A stretch of DNA of 64,000 nt. Origin: Sulfuritalea sp. GTDB taxonomy: Bacteria; Pseudomonadota; Gammaproteobacteria; Burkholderiales; Rhodocyclaceae. Numbering within the stretch: the stretch's first letter is position 1; each line of letters begins with the position of its first letter. Where the stretch lies: positions 196,314-260,313 of the forward strand of contig JADJFK010000007.1 of assembly GCA_016708585.1 (NCBI GenBank). Reading direction: 5' to 3'. The position numbers and the translations under genes were made by a program. The notes beneath the pieces are model-generated. The model saw nothing but the letters and a program-made list of their open reading frames with translations, did no database searches and had not been told where the DNA came from. This document shows positions 9,949 to 21,102 of this stretch, piece after piece.

Positions 9949-10812
9949 TCAGTCGATGCGCAGCAGCACGATGCGGTTGTTATAGGTATCGATAACCCAG
10001 ACATGGGGCGCGCGGGCGAGTACGGCCTCGGGTTTGTCGAAGGCGTCGGGCGCGCGGCCGCGCTTGCCGCTGCCGAGCACGCCGAGCAGCTTGTGGCCGC
10101 GATCGAGCAGCAGGATGCGGTGGTTGTACTCGTCGGCCAGCCAGACGCGGTCGCCGTCGATGGCGAGGTACTTGGGACCGCTGAGGCCCAGCGCGGGGCC
10201 GAAGGTGGCGCGGTGCTTGAGCGCGGCGTCGAACACCTGGACGCGGTTGTTGCCCGAGTCGACCACATACACGCTGCCGTCGCCGGCGACGTCGACGTCG
10301 TGCGGGTTGCGCAGCTCGCCGTCGCTGGTGCCGGGCCCGGCCAGCGTGCGCTCCAGCTTGCCGTCGCGGAACACGCTGAGGGTTGCACTGCGCGTGTTGG
10401 TGACGAGGACCCGGCCATCGGGTGCGACCGCCACGCCTTCCGGGCCCGAAAGACCCTTCAGCTCGGCGACCAGCCGCGCCTGTGCGCCCTTGACCTCGTA
10501 GATGGCCACGCGGTCGTTGCCGGTGTCGGCCACCAGCAGCCGCCCCGATTTGTCGAACTCGGCGTCGTGGGGGTGGGACAACTCGCCGGCACCGAAGCTG
10601 CCGACCGGTTTCAGCGTCATCGCTTCGAGCACCCGGATGCGGCTGTTGGCCATGTCGGTGAGGTAGATGAGCTTGCCGTCGGGCGAGAAAGCGGCATCGT
10701 GGGGTTGCGCAAGCCCGTCGGCGAACTCGGCGAGCTGGGTGGCGCGCAAGGCCGGCTGCGCGCCGGCCAGGGAAGTCAGGAGCAGAAAGGCCGTGAAGAT
10801 GACGGCGCGCAT
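9949..10812 (-). CDS. Secreted NHL-repeat beta-propeller protein
   Basis: 287 residues with an N-terminal signal peptide ending near SLAGAQ. The rest is repeated NHL/SMP-30-like blades, visible as recurring motifs: HDAAFSPDGKLIYLTD, HDAEFDKSGRLLVADTGNDRV, GVAVAPDGRVLVTN, HDVDVAGDGSVYVVDSGNNRV, IDTYNNRIV. Such six-bladed propellers bind proteins or small ligands, often in the periplasm; no catalytic residues can be assigned. The gene lies 25 bp downstream of the histidine phosphatase gene in the same direction and may share its transcript. Confidence 0.8.
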   Translation of the reverse strand: MRAVIFTAFLLLTSLAGAQPALRATQLAEFADGLAQPHDAAFSPDGKLIYLTDMANSRIRVLEAMTLKPVGSFGAGELSHPHDAEFDKSGRLLVADTGNDRVAIYEVKGAQARLVAELKGLSGPEGVAVAPDGRVLVTNTRSATLSVFRDGKLERTLAGPGTSDGELRNPHDVDVAGDGSVYVVDSGNNRVQVFDAALKHRATFGPALGLSGPKYLAIDGDRVWLADEYNHRILLLDRGHKLLGVLGSGKRGRAPDAFDKPEAVLARAPHVWVIDTYNNRIVLLRID

Positions 10813-10837
10813 GGCGGGTTTCCTCGTAAAACCGGCG

Positions 10838-11404
10838 TCAGCCGGGCTCGATAGCGCCGAGCAGGCGCGGCGCGCCCGACCCGTTCAACTTGAATACGCT
10901 GCCGCCGCCCGAGTTCACGCCCTCGCCGGTGAAGGCGGTAATCGTGACCTGGTGGGTCACCAGAATCACCGGGGGGCCATTGGTCGGCAGGCCGGCCAGA
11001 AAGCTGCGCAGGGCGGCCAGCTTAGTATCTCGCTGCTCGGAGCGCGCAAAGAAGGAATTCAGTCCAGGCTGCGACGTTACGGGGCCGAGGTTCAACAATC
11101 TTGCCGTTTCGAGGCAGCGACACCACTGGCTGGAGTAGACCCTGGCTTCCCTGACGCCCGCCTGCGCGAGGCGCCGTCCGAGCGCCTGCGCCTGCGCCCG
11201 GCCGGCGGCGTCGAGGTTGCGCTGGGTGGAGCAATCCTCGAGCTTGAAGTTCGGCGGATCGCCGATCCCGGGTGCGTTGGCGTGGCGCAACATCAGCACG
11301 CGCCCCGGTTTGGCGAGTTCGGCAAGGGATATCGCGTCCGCAGCCCAGGCTGCGCCGCCGAGCACGAAGATGAAGCCGGCAAGGATCAACTGTGCGGTGC
11401 GCAT
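10838..11404 (-). CDS. Periplasmic histidine phosphatase family protein
   Basis: 188 residues with a signal peptide (cleavage near AAWA-ADA). The phosphatase RH signature appears as LMLRHANAPG (R40, H41), followed by STQRNLDAAGRAQA, a SSQWCRCLETA block and a VTHQVTITAFTG block carrying the second catalytic His. Families with this N-terminal DCSTQRNL arrangement are exported phosphohydrolases of unknown substrate. The ATG at 11404 was chosen because it starts a proper signal peptide; the upstream ATG at 11473 adds an unlikely Arg-rich leader. Confidence 0.8.
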   Translation of the reverse strand: MRTAQLILAGFIFVLGGAAWAADAISLAELAKPGRVLMLRHANAPGIGDPPNFKLEDCSTQRNLDAAGRAQAQALGRRLAQAGVREARVYSSQWCRCLETARLLNLGPVTSQPGLNSFFARSEQRDTKLAALRSFLAGLPTNGPPVILVTHQVTITAFTGEGVNSGGGSVFKLNGSGAPRLLGAIEPG

Positions 11405-11497
11405 GGACGTGAATGCTACCGCAAGGGGACCGCCGGTGGCGGTGGGGGTAGTACGGTGGCCGCGTCGGAGCACGGCTTGTCGGTTCCGCGCCGTGTT

Positions 11498-12190
11498 TCA
11501 GCCGGCGGCGCCATCCCTGCGGCGGGAAACCTGTTCGAGCCTGGCTTTTTCCGCGATCACCTTGTTGGCGTAGGTCTGCTCGGTATCGTCGATGGCGCCG
11601 GCGTAGTACTGAAGGCCTTCCATCAGGCCGCCCTGGCGCTGGATCGACTCCTGCAGGATGCGGGCACCGATACGGACGTTTGTCGCCGGGTCGAGGAACC
11701 TCCGGCTGTCGGCTTCCCCGGGCAGCTTGTCCATGTGGTAACGCGGAATGATCTGCATCAGGCCTACGGCACCCATGGGGCTTTGCGAATACGGGTTGAA
11801 GCGGGATTCGATGCTGATCACGGCGATGATGAGCAAGGGGTCGACGCGCCATTCGCGTCCTGCGGCCTGTGCGGCTTCAAAAACCGGCTGCAGGGCTTCC
11901 GCCGATACCCGGTAGCGCTGCGCCACCTGATCGAGGGCCGCGACCATGGTCGGCGGCAGGCGTTGCGGGGCGCGCCCGGAGCCCGATACAGCCGCCGCAG
12001 TCACGACCGCGCCGGTGGTTTGCGGCGGGAAGTTTTCTTTCGCCTGAAACAGGCTGAAATCCGCGGTCACTCCGCCGACAACGACGAAGAGCAGCGCCAA
12101 CCCGGCCGTTGCCAGGTCGATATGCAGGTAGTGCAGGAATGCGCCGGTGCGGCGTTCCATGAATTTTCGGACAGTGAGTGTTGCCGACAT
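11498..12190 (-). CDS. Membrane-anchored lytic transglycosylase (SLT domain)
   Basis: 230 residues. One membrane helix (about residues 27-43) anchors the protein, followed by a linker and an SLT domain with the catalytic glutamate E128 in AVISIESRFNP, then GAVGLMQIIP and the YYAGAIDD block. These enzymes cleave peptidoglycan to give 1,6-anhydromuropeptides. The ATG at 12190 has AAGGAG at good spacing. It is shorter than E. coli MltC/Slt and belongs to the compact betaproteobacterial type; the particular process it serves is unknown. Confidence 0.85.
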   Translation of the reverse strand: MSATLTVRKFMERRTGAFLHYLHIDLATAGLALLFVVVGGVTADFSLFQAKENFPPQTTGAVVTAAAVSGSGRAPQRLPPTMVAALDQVAQRYRVSAEALQPVFEAAQAAGREWRVDPLLIIAVISIESRFNPYSQSPMGAVGLMQIIPRYHMDKLPGEADSRRFLDPATNVRIGARILQESIQRQGGLMEGLQYYAGAIDDTEQTYANKVIAEKARLEQVSRRRDGAAG

Positions 12191-12372
12191 GCTGGCTCCT
12201 TTGCTGTTGCCTTGTTCCATCCGCGCCGGGGCGCTCCGGACTATTCCGGAACAACCGGCGATGGAAACGCGAAACGCAAGGACTGCGGACTGCTTGACCA
12301 GGGCCGGAGAACGCCAGGCCCTGCGGGAGGGTGTTGTTTTCGGCTGGCAAGCGCATGGTGTCCCGATGTGAC

Positions 12373-12394
12373 TCCGGCCCTTTTCAGGGCCGGA
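12373..12394 (-). terminator. Probable phasin gene terminator hairpin
   Basis: Minus-strand stem TCCGGCCC / GGGCCGGA with a 6-base loop, 20 bp past the phasin stop. The U tract is weak. A second looser stem (CAGGGCC/GGCCCTG) lies at about 12299-12324; nothing else is seen in the gap. Confidence 0.5.
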
Positions 12395-12414
12395 ACGGGA
12401 TGCCGATTGGAAAC

Positions 12415-12957
12415 TCAGGCCGCTTTTTTCGCGGGCTTTTTCGGGACAACCGCAGCAGCCGCTGCGGCGAGGTTGGCTTCCGCGATTTCATTCGCCTGCC
12501 TGGCGGCCTTGGTCATGCTGTCGTAGGCCGAGTTCGCGGCGGAAATCACCGAACGCAGCGCATTTACCGCCAGGTCCGAGCCGGCCGGCGCGGACTTGAC
12601 GGCTTCGTCAAGCGCCAGAGCGAGCTTCTGGTTGAGTTCGGAAATCTGGGCTTCGACCACCTGCGACAAAGCTTCCTGGGTCTGGGTGGCGATTTCGTAA
12701 ACCCTGCGGGTGTACGTCGCCGCTTTTTCGGCATCGGGTTGCGCCAGGGACTTCTGCAGCGTGACCAGCGCTTCCACGTCCTTCACCGCAAGCAGGGCAC
12801 GGGTATTTGCGCTGCCGTTCTCGATGAAGTTGCGGGCCGCATTGAGGTTCAGTGCGGCCAGGCGCTCGGCGCCGGCGAAAGTCGCGCTGGCGAGGGTCAT
12901 GAAAGTATCGACGCCAGCCTTGTTGGTGGTGCTTATTTGCTCGGCTACGTTGTACAT
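12415..12957 (-). CDS. phaP: Phasin family protein (PHA granule-associated)
   Basis: 180 residues with the phasin pattern: short N-terminal MYNVAEQISTTNKAGVDTFM, a central all-helical amphipathic region, and an Ala/Lys-rich tail ending PKKPAKKAA. Phasins coat polyhydroxyalkanoate granules. The ATG at 12957 follows AAGGAGA. The upstream region at about 13081-13105 has the palindromic TTGCAGCGCAAC, similar in kind to TGC-rich operators bound by the phasin repressor PhaR; that link is only an inference. It implies the host stores PHA. Confidence 0.85.
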   Translation of the reverse strand: MYNVAEQISTTNKAGVDTFMTLASATFAGAERLAALNLNAARNFIENGSANTRALLAVKDVEALVTLQKSLAQPDAEKAATYTRRVYEIATQTQEALSQVVEAQISELNQKLALALDEAVKSAPAGSDLAVNALRSVISAANSAYDSMTKAARQANEIAEANLAAAAAAVVPKKPAKKAA

Positions 12958-13144
12958 GGTGATCTCCTTGATAGAGGTGGATCCATCTGCAGCGGGCGTG
13001 CAAGCTTGTCCTGAATGGCACAATGGTGCACCGCAATACAACGAATTCTACTCAGGGCGCTGGATTTGTCAAGAAAATCCTGTTGCAGCGCAACAACACC
13101 TTGGGGGCTACCAGAAGTGGATCTGACCTGGCTGGTTTTCCGGC

Positions 13145-13174
13145 AAAAAAAACCCGATACCTGAGTACCGGGTT
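13145..13174 (-). terminator. Intrinsic terminator of gyrB / candidate sRNA
   Basis: Minus strand: AACCCGGTAC, loop TCAG, GTATCGGGTT, then a run of T. A 10-bp stem with one G-U pair and a strong U tract. It ends the dnaA-dnaN-gyrB direction of transcription. Confidence 0.85.
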
Positions 13175-13245
13175 CAAACCAATCCTTGCGGATCGGAGGA
13201 GGAGGACTTCATGGTATCCAAACCGCTCGCTCCGGTTTAGGCGCC
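13145..13245 (-). ncRNA. Candidate small RNA downstream of gyrB, with CCUCCUCCUCC motif
   Basis: Read on the minus strand after the gyrB stop, this stretch forms three consecutive hairpins: AAACCG/CGGTTT, then CCGATCC-GCAA-GGATTGG with a GNRA loop, then the terminator at 13145-13174. Between the first two lies an unpaired TCCTCCTCCTCC run that could pair with Shine-Dalgarno sites. No convincing promoter is visible, so it may be released from the gyrB 3' end. The layout is like that of trans-acting small RNAs in other proteobacteria. The 319-bp stretch 12958-13276 otherwise holds only the phasin promoter region. Confidence 0.4.
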
Positions 13246-13276
13246 GACCTCTAGGACTCCCCCGCCAACCACCGAC

Positions 13277-16865
<3,589 letters not shown>

Positions 16866-17072
16866 ATATAAATCTCTTAAGATTATTAAGGAAGGCCATT
16901 TCCTGTGGATAAGCGATATTTTTACAGTAAATACAGTTAATTATAACGTGGATAAGCATGGTAAAAACTGCTTGTTCGGAGTGTGGAAGATTGTGGATAA
17001 TTTCGGCGGGACTCCCTTTCGGCCGATTTATCCACAATCTTCCACGGTTTTGTTGGATGAAGCTATCACAGC
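16866..17072. other. oriC: Putative chromosomal replication origin (oriC), dnaA-dnaN intergenic region
   Basis: This 207-bp gap is the most AT-rich stretch of the window. It holds consensus or near-consensus DnaA boxes: TGTGGATAA at 16904-16912 and 16992-17000, CGTGGATAA at 16947-16955 and TTATCCACA at 17028-17036, plus weaker TGTGGAAGA at 16982-16990 and TCTTCCACG at 17038-17046. The AT-rich blocks at 16861-16890 and 16915-16945 could be the unwinding element. Genes run outward on either side. The rpmH-dnaA gap has only one box, so this gap is the better origin candidate. The dnaN promoter must also lie here or further up. Confidence 0.7.
16983..17045. repeat. 18-bp perfect inverted repeat inside oriC
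   Basis: GTGGAAGATTGTGGATAA at 16983-17000 is repeated as its exact complement at 17028-17045, with a 27-bp spacer. Each arm holds one strong DnaA box and one weaker box-like 9-mer, so DnaA would sit as mirrored pairs on both arms. Confidence 0.9.
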
Positions 17073-18437
17073 CTAGCCTTTGATGGTCTGCATCAGGATA
17101 TGCAGATCGTTGTTGAGTCGGGTGTCCTTTCCGCGCAGGTCGATGATCGTACGACAGGCATGCATTACGGTGGTGTGGTCGCGACCGCCGAAGGCTTCGC
17201 CGATTTCCGGCAAGCTGTGCGTGGTGAGTTCCCTGGTGAGCCACATGGCGATTTGGCGCGGACGGGCAATGGCGCGGGTTCGCTTCTGTGAGTACATGTC
17301 AGCTACTTTTATCTTGTAAAAGTCGGACACGGTTTTCTGTACCAGTTCCAGGGATATTTGCCGGTTGGTGGCGCCGATGATGTCGCGCAGGGCTTCCTTG
17401 GCGACTTCAAGGTTGATTTCGCGACCGTGGAAGCGGGCATAGGCAACAACGCGGTTCAGCGCGCCTTCAAGTTCCCTTACATTGGAGCGAAGATTCTTTG
17501 CGATAAGGAATGAAACCTCGTCCGAGATGCTGATCCGCTCCGCTTCGGCTTTTTTCTTGAGAATTGCGATGCGCATTTCCAGTTCCGGCGGTTCGATGGC
17601 AACGGTAAGCCCCCAGTCGAAGCGCGATACCAGACGTTCTTCAAGTCCCTGAACGTCTTTCGGGTAGGTATCGCAGGTGATGATGATCTGTTTTTTTGCC
17701 TCGATCAAGGCGTTGAAGGCGTAGAAAAACTCTTCCTGGGTTCGATCCTTGCGATTGAAGAACTGGATGTCGTCGATCAGGAGTAGGTCGAGCGACCGAT
17801 AGTAATGCTTGAAGGCGTCGCGGGTATTTTGCTGGAATGCCCGAACGACATCGGAGAAATAATCTTCGGCATGTACATACCGGATTTCCAGTTCCGGATT
17901 GGCACCGTAGATGGAATTGCCTATCGCATGAATCAGGTGCGTCTTGCCCAGGCCGACACCGCCATAGATGAAGAGCGGGTTATAGGAAACCCCGGGATTC
18001 AGGGCCACCTGCTGAGCGGCTGCTCTTGCCAGATCGTTGGCTCGTCCGGTAACAAGGGTATCAAAAGTGAACTCGGCGTTTAGTCGGGTCTTCTCGTATT
18101 CCGGATCACCGGTTGTGAAAGGCTTGGTGGCGGTGGGTGTGGGTGACCGTTCCGGTTCGATGCCGGGCGTCACGGCCGGCAAGTCCGGTGCTGCATCGGC
18201 TACCGCTAGGTTGATGTTGACGGGACTGGAAAAAAAATCCTGGCCGAGGGCTTCAATTTGCGCCAGATAACGCTCCCGTACCCACTGCATGACAAAGCGG
18301 TTGGGAGCGACCAGGCGAAAGTGCGTCGGACCGGTCTCTTCGCTTACCAGCTGCAGACTTTTTATCCAGGTATTGAACTGCTGTGCAGGAAGTTCCTGCT
18401 CGAAGCGGTTCAGGCAGGCGGACCAGAATTCACTCAT
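17073..18437 (-). CDS. dnaA: Chromosomal replication initiator protein DnaA
   Basis: 454 residues. Domain I (WSACLNRFEQELPAQQFNTWI), a short Pro/Thr-rich domain II (about 85-108), AAA+ domain III with Walker A GGVGLGKT (159-166) and Walker B LLLIDDIQ (about 218-225), and C-terminal domain IV with the DnaA signature GGRDHTTVMHA. It opens the origin and is its own repressor in many bacteria. A DnaA box overlaps the predicted -35 of its promoter (18552-18560), consistent with autoregulation. The ATG at 18437 is the natural start. Confidence 0.98.
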   Translation of the reverse strand: MSEFWSACLNRFEQELPAQQFNTWIKSLQLVSEETGPTHFRLVAPNRFVMQWVRERYLAQIEALGQDFFSSPVNINLAVADAAPDLPAVTPGIEPERSPTPTATKPFTTGDPEYEKTRLNAEFTFDTLVTGRANDLARAAAQQVALNPGVSYNPLFIYGGVGLGKTHLIHAIGNSIYGANPELEIRYVHAEDYFSDVVRAFQQNTRDAFKHYYRSLDLLLIDDIQFFNRKDRTQEEFFYAFNALIEAKKQIIITCDTYPKDVQGLEERLVSRFDWGLTVAIEPPELEMRIAILKKKAEAERISISDEVSFLIAKNLRSNVRELEGALNRVVAYARFHGREINLEVAKEALRDIIGATNRQISLELVQKTVSDFYKIKVADMYSQKRTRAIARPRQIAMWLTRELTTHSLPEIGEAFGGRDHTTVMHACRTIIDLRGKDTRLNNDLHILMQTIKG

Positions 18438-18529
18438 TGCAATTGGATGGTTTCGAAGCCGGGAACGGCGGGTCGATGTGTCGATTCGGTAGTTTTCTTT
18501 GCCGCCGACTCGTGTCGGGTTGGGAGCGC

Positions 18530-18560
18530 ATTCTAGCTGTTTCGGCTATAGTTATCCACA
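18530..18560 (-). promoter_or_regulatory. Putative dnaA promoter with overlapping DnaA box
   Basis: Minus strand -10 TAGAAT (18530-18535) and -35 TGGATA (18553-18558), 17 bp apart. The DnaA box TTATCCACA at 18552-18560 covers the -35, a layout expected for DnaA autorepression. It is the only box in the dnaA-rpmH gap. Confidence 0.5.
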
Positions 18561-18579
18561 GCCGCGGAGATTGTTGCGC

Positions 18580-18608
18580 TTGACAAAACTGCCGTAAAAC
18601 GCTGTAAT
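18580..18608 (+). promoter_or_regulatory. rpmH promoter, sigma70 type
   Basis: TTGACA at 18580-18585, a 17-bp spacer, and TGTAAT at 18603-18608, 33 bp ahead of the rpmH start. A near-consensus promoter that fits a highly expressed ribosomal protein gene. Confidence 0.75.
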
Positions 18609-18640
18609 CCGCCGCTTTTGTTCATTTAAGGGATATAGCC

Positions 18641-18775
18641 ATGAAACGCACCTACCAGCCTTCGGTTGTGCGCCGTAAGCGCACCCACGGCTTTCTTGTG
18701 CGCATGCGTACCCGCGGTGGTCGTGCTGTGATACGTGCGCGTCGTGCCAAGGGCCGCCATCGTCTCGCGGTCTGA
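18641..18775 (+). CDS. rpmH: 50S ribosomal protein L34
   Basis: 44 residues: [18 protein letters not shown] through KGRHRLAV, a textbook L34 sequence. It is a small, very basic protein of the large ribosomal subunit. The gene is too short for many ORF filters but the match is unambiguous. It starts the plus-strand block rpmH-rnpA-yidD-yidC-mnmE. Confidence 0.98.
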   Translation: MKRTYQPSVVRRKRTHGFLVRMRTRGGRAVIRARRAKGRHRLAV

Positions 18776-19139
18776 GCGGCGGGATTCTTTTCTCCCCGAG
18801 CAGCGCTTGCATCGGCCGGAAGAGTTTTCAGCCGTCATGGCGGCGCGGCGGGTGGTACGGGGTACATGTTTCGATCTTCATTATTGTCCAGCGCCTGCGG
18901 CCAGCAGGGCACGGATCGGTTTGATCGTCCCCAAGCGCCTGGCACGTGCCGCCGCGTTGCGCAATGCCATCAAACGCCAGGCTCGGGAAGCCTTTCGTTT
19001 GCTCGCACCCTCGATTCCGCCCTGCGATATCGTCCTGCGTCTCAAGCAAGCCTTGCCGGGCCTCAGGGCGAGGGATGGTGAGCGGCGGAAGATCTGGCGG
19101 GCGGAGATGGAAACGCTGCTGGGGCACTTTCTGACATGA
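18735..19139 (+). CDS. rnpA: Ribonuclease P protein component
   Basis: Up to 134 residues. The core is Rnp[22 protein letters not shown], then [29 protein letters not shown] with the RNR-type motif that contacts RNase P RNA. With the catalytic RNA it matures tRNA 5' ends. The ATG at 18735 overlaps rpmH by 41 bp; GTG at 18744 or TTG at 18807 are alternatives, and the first 14 residues look unconserved, so the start is uncertain. Its stop overlaps the yidD start. Confidence 0.9.
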   Translation: MRVVPRAAIVSRSERRDSFLPEQRLHRPEEFSAVMAARRVVRGTCFDLHYCPAPAASRARIGLIVPKRLARAAALRNAIKRQAREAFRLLAPSIPPCDIVLRLKQALPGLRARDGERRKIWRAEMETLLGHFLT

Positions 19140-19369
19140 TTGGCGCGATGAAAAACCTCCTGATCCAGCCACTGCTGTGGCTGATCCGTGGTTATCAGCT
19201 GGCAATCAGCCCGATGCTGGGCAATCGTTGCCGGTTTTACCCGAGTTGCTCGGAGTATTCCATGGAATCGCTGCGCCGCCATGGTCTGTTCCGCGGGCTG
19301 TGGCTGACCGTTCTCAGGTTAGGACGATGTCATCCATGGCATCCGGGGGGATTCGACCCGGTTCCGTAA
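19136..19369 (+). CDS. yidD: Membrane protein insertion efficiency factor YidD
   Basis: 77 residues with the conserved YidD pattern: [31 protein letters not shown] and [13 protein letters not shown]. YidD helps YidC-dependent membrane insertion and is always next to rnpA and yidC, as here. The ATG overlaps the rnpA stop by four bases; a second in-frame ATG at 19148 is equally possible and gives the more usual MKNLL start. Confidence 0.93.
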   Translation: MIGAMKNLLIQPLLWLIRGYQLAISPMLGNRCRFYPSCSEYSMESLRRHGLFRGLWLTVLRLGRCHPWHPGGFDPVP

Positions 19370-19407
19370 TTTTCTAGTTTTTGATCTGAACCACAGCCGA
19401 GACAGTA

Positions 19408-21036
19408 ATGGATAACCGACGATTGATCCTGCTTTTGGTGTTCAGTTTCTCTCTGATCATGCTCTGGGATGCCTGGCAAAAGCAGAGCCAGCCGAAGTTG
19501 GCGCCAACAGCGAAAACCGCACCGACGGCGGGTGCGGCAGCCGGTGCGGTACCGACGCCCACCCTGCCGCCAGCCGGCTCTGCCGCGGTACCGGGTGCCG
19601 TTCCCGGGTCTGCTGCCGTGGTTGCGGGCGCCGCTACCGCGAAGATTCGTACCGACCTGTATGTCGCGGAAATTTCCTCGCTGGGCGGGGATATCACGCG
19701 GCTCGAACTGGTCCGTCATCCCGAGACCGAAGACAAGTCGAAGAATTTCCTGCTGTTCGACAACGGCGGCAAGCACATTTATCTGGGGCAGTCCGGGGTA
19801 ATCGGCGAAGGCATGCCGAACCACAAGACCGAGTGGAAGCTGGTAGCCGGCGAGCATGTACTCAAGGATGGCGAGCAGAAGCTCGAAGTCCGCCTCGAGG
19901 CGCCTGCGGCCAACGGCGGCAAGGTGGCGAAGACCTATGTCTTCCAGCGCGGCAGCTACCAGATCGAGGTCCGCCATGACGGGGTGGCGCCTGGCGCCCA
20001 CGCCTATTACCAGATCACCCGCGACGGCAAGCCGGCCGAAGGCCAGAACAACTCGATGATGATGGGGGTGGTTACCTTCACCGGACCCGCAGTGTTTACC
20101 GACGCCGAAAAGTTCCAGAAGGTCGAGTTTGCCGACATCCTCAAAAACAAGGCCAAGTTCGCGCAGAAGGCCGACAACGGCTGGCTGGCGATGGTCCAGC
20201 ATTACTTCGTCGCGGCCTGGCTGCCGGCAGCCGGCACGCAACGAGAATATTTCATGCGCAAGGTAGGGGAAGACCTGTATTCGGCCGGCGTGATCCTTCC
20301 GGTCGGCGCCGACGGCAAGAGCACCATATCGCTGTATGCCGGGCCGCAGGAGCAGGACAAGCTGGAAAAGATCGCGCCCGGACTCGACCTGGTGGTCGAT
20401 TACGGATGGCTCACCGTCATCGCGGCGCCGCTGTTCTGGGTGCTCGGTGCGATTTACAAGCTGGTCGGCAACTGGGGCTGGGCCATTATCGGCCTCACCA
20501 TGCTGCTCAAGGGAATTTTCTTCCCGCTGTCGGCCGCAAGCTACAAGTCGATGGCCAAGATGCGCGTGCTGACGCCCAAGTTGATGAAACTTAAGGAAAC
20601 CTACGGCGACGACAAGCAGCGTCTGAACCAGGAAATGATGGCGCTGTACAAGAAGGAGAAGGTGAACCCGCTCGGCGGCTGCCTGCCGGTGCTGGTCCAG
20701 ATCCCGGTCTTCATCGCGCTCTACTGGGTGCTGCTGGGCACGGTCGAGATGCGCAACGCGCCCTGGCTGGGCTGGATCACCGACCTCTCGGTCAAGGACC
20801 CGTATTACGTGTTGCCGCTGATCATGGGCGCCACCATGTTCATCCAGACCAAGCTCAATCCGACGCCGCCCGACCCGATTCAGGCCAAGGTGATGCTTTA
20901 CATGCCGATCATGTTTACCGTGATGTTCCTCTGGTTCCCGGCCGGCCTGGTGCTCTACTGGACGGTGAATAACATCCTCTCGATCGCCCAGCAATGGCAG
21001 ATCACGCGCATGGTCGAGGCGGGGGAGAAGAAGTAG
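19408..21036 (+). CDS. yidC: Membrane protein insertase YidC
   Basis: 542 residues. The N-terminal helix (MDNRRLILLLVFSFSLIMLWDAW) is typical of Gram-negative YidC, followed by an Ala/Pro-rich linker, the large periplasmic domain, and the C-terminal insertase core with five helices (YGWLTVIAAPLFW, NWGWAIIGLTMLLK, GGCLPVLVQIPVFIALYWVL and WTVNNILS). The hydrophilic-groove arginine of the family fits in the FFPLSAASYKSMAKMR segment. YidC inserts membrane proteins alone or with SecYEG, including subunit c of ATP synthase encoded further along. Confidence 0.97.
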   Translation: MDNRRLILLLVFSFSLIMLWDAWQKQSQPKLAPTAKTAPTAGAAAGAVPTPTLPPAGSAAVPGAVPGSAAVVAGAATAKIRTDLYVAEISSLGGDITRLELVRHPETEDKSKNFLLFDNGGKHIYLGQSGVIGEGMPNHKTEWKLVAGEHVLKDGEQKLEVRLEAPAANGGKVAKTYVFQRGSYQIEVRHDGVAPGAHAYYQITRDGKPAEGQNNSMMMGVVTFTGPAVFTDAEKFQKVEFADILKNKAKFAQKADNGWLAMVQHYFVAAWLPAAGTQREYFMRKVGEDLYSAGVILPVGADGKSTISLYAGPQEQDKLEKIAPGLDLVVDYGWLTVIAAPLFWVLGAIYKLVGNWGWAIIGLTMLLKGIFFPLSAASYKSMAKMRVLTPKLMKLKETYGDDKQRLNQEMMALYKKEKVNPLGGCLPVLVQIPVFIALYWVLLGTVEMRNAPWLGWITDLSVKDPYYVLPLIMGATMFIQTKLNPTPPDPIQAKVMLYMPIMFTVMFLWFPAGLVLYWTVNNILSIAQQWQITRMVEAGEKK

Positions 21037-21102
21037 TCGCGCTCCCGGTCGCGGGCGACCGGGGCAATCATCGGCGCCTGTCGCGCTGAACCAGGAGGCC
21101 GG

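Noticed and set aside
13211..13240. A 9-codon plus-strand ORF with a strong GGAGGAGG ahead of it
   Set aside because: The GGAGG run is the complement of the C-rich stretch of the candidate minus-strand RNA, and the hairpins and terminator make sense only on that strand.
17306..17324. AAAAGTCGGACACGG in dnaA as another dispersed-repeat copy
   Set aside because: Only the first nine bases match, and the residues are ordinary for DnaA, so chance is enough.
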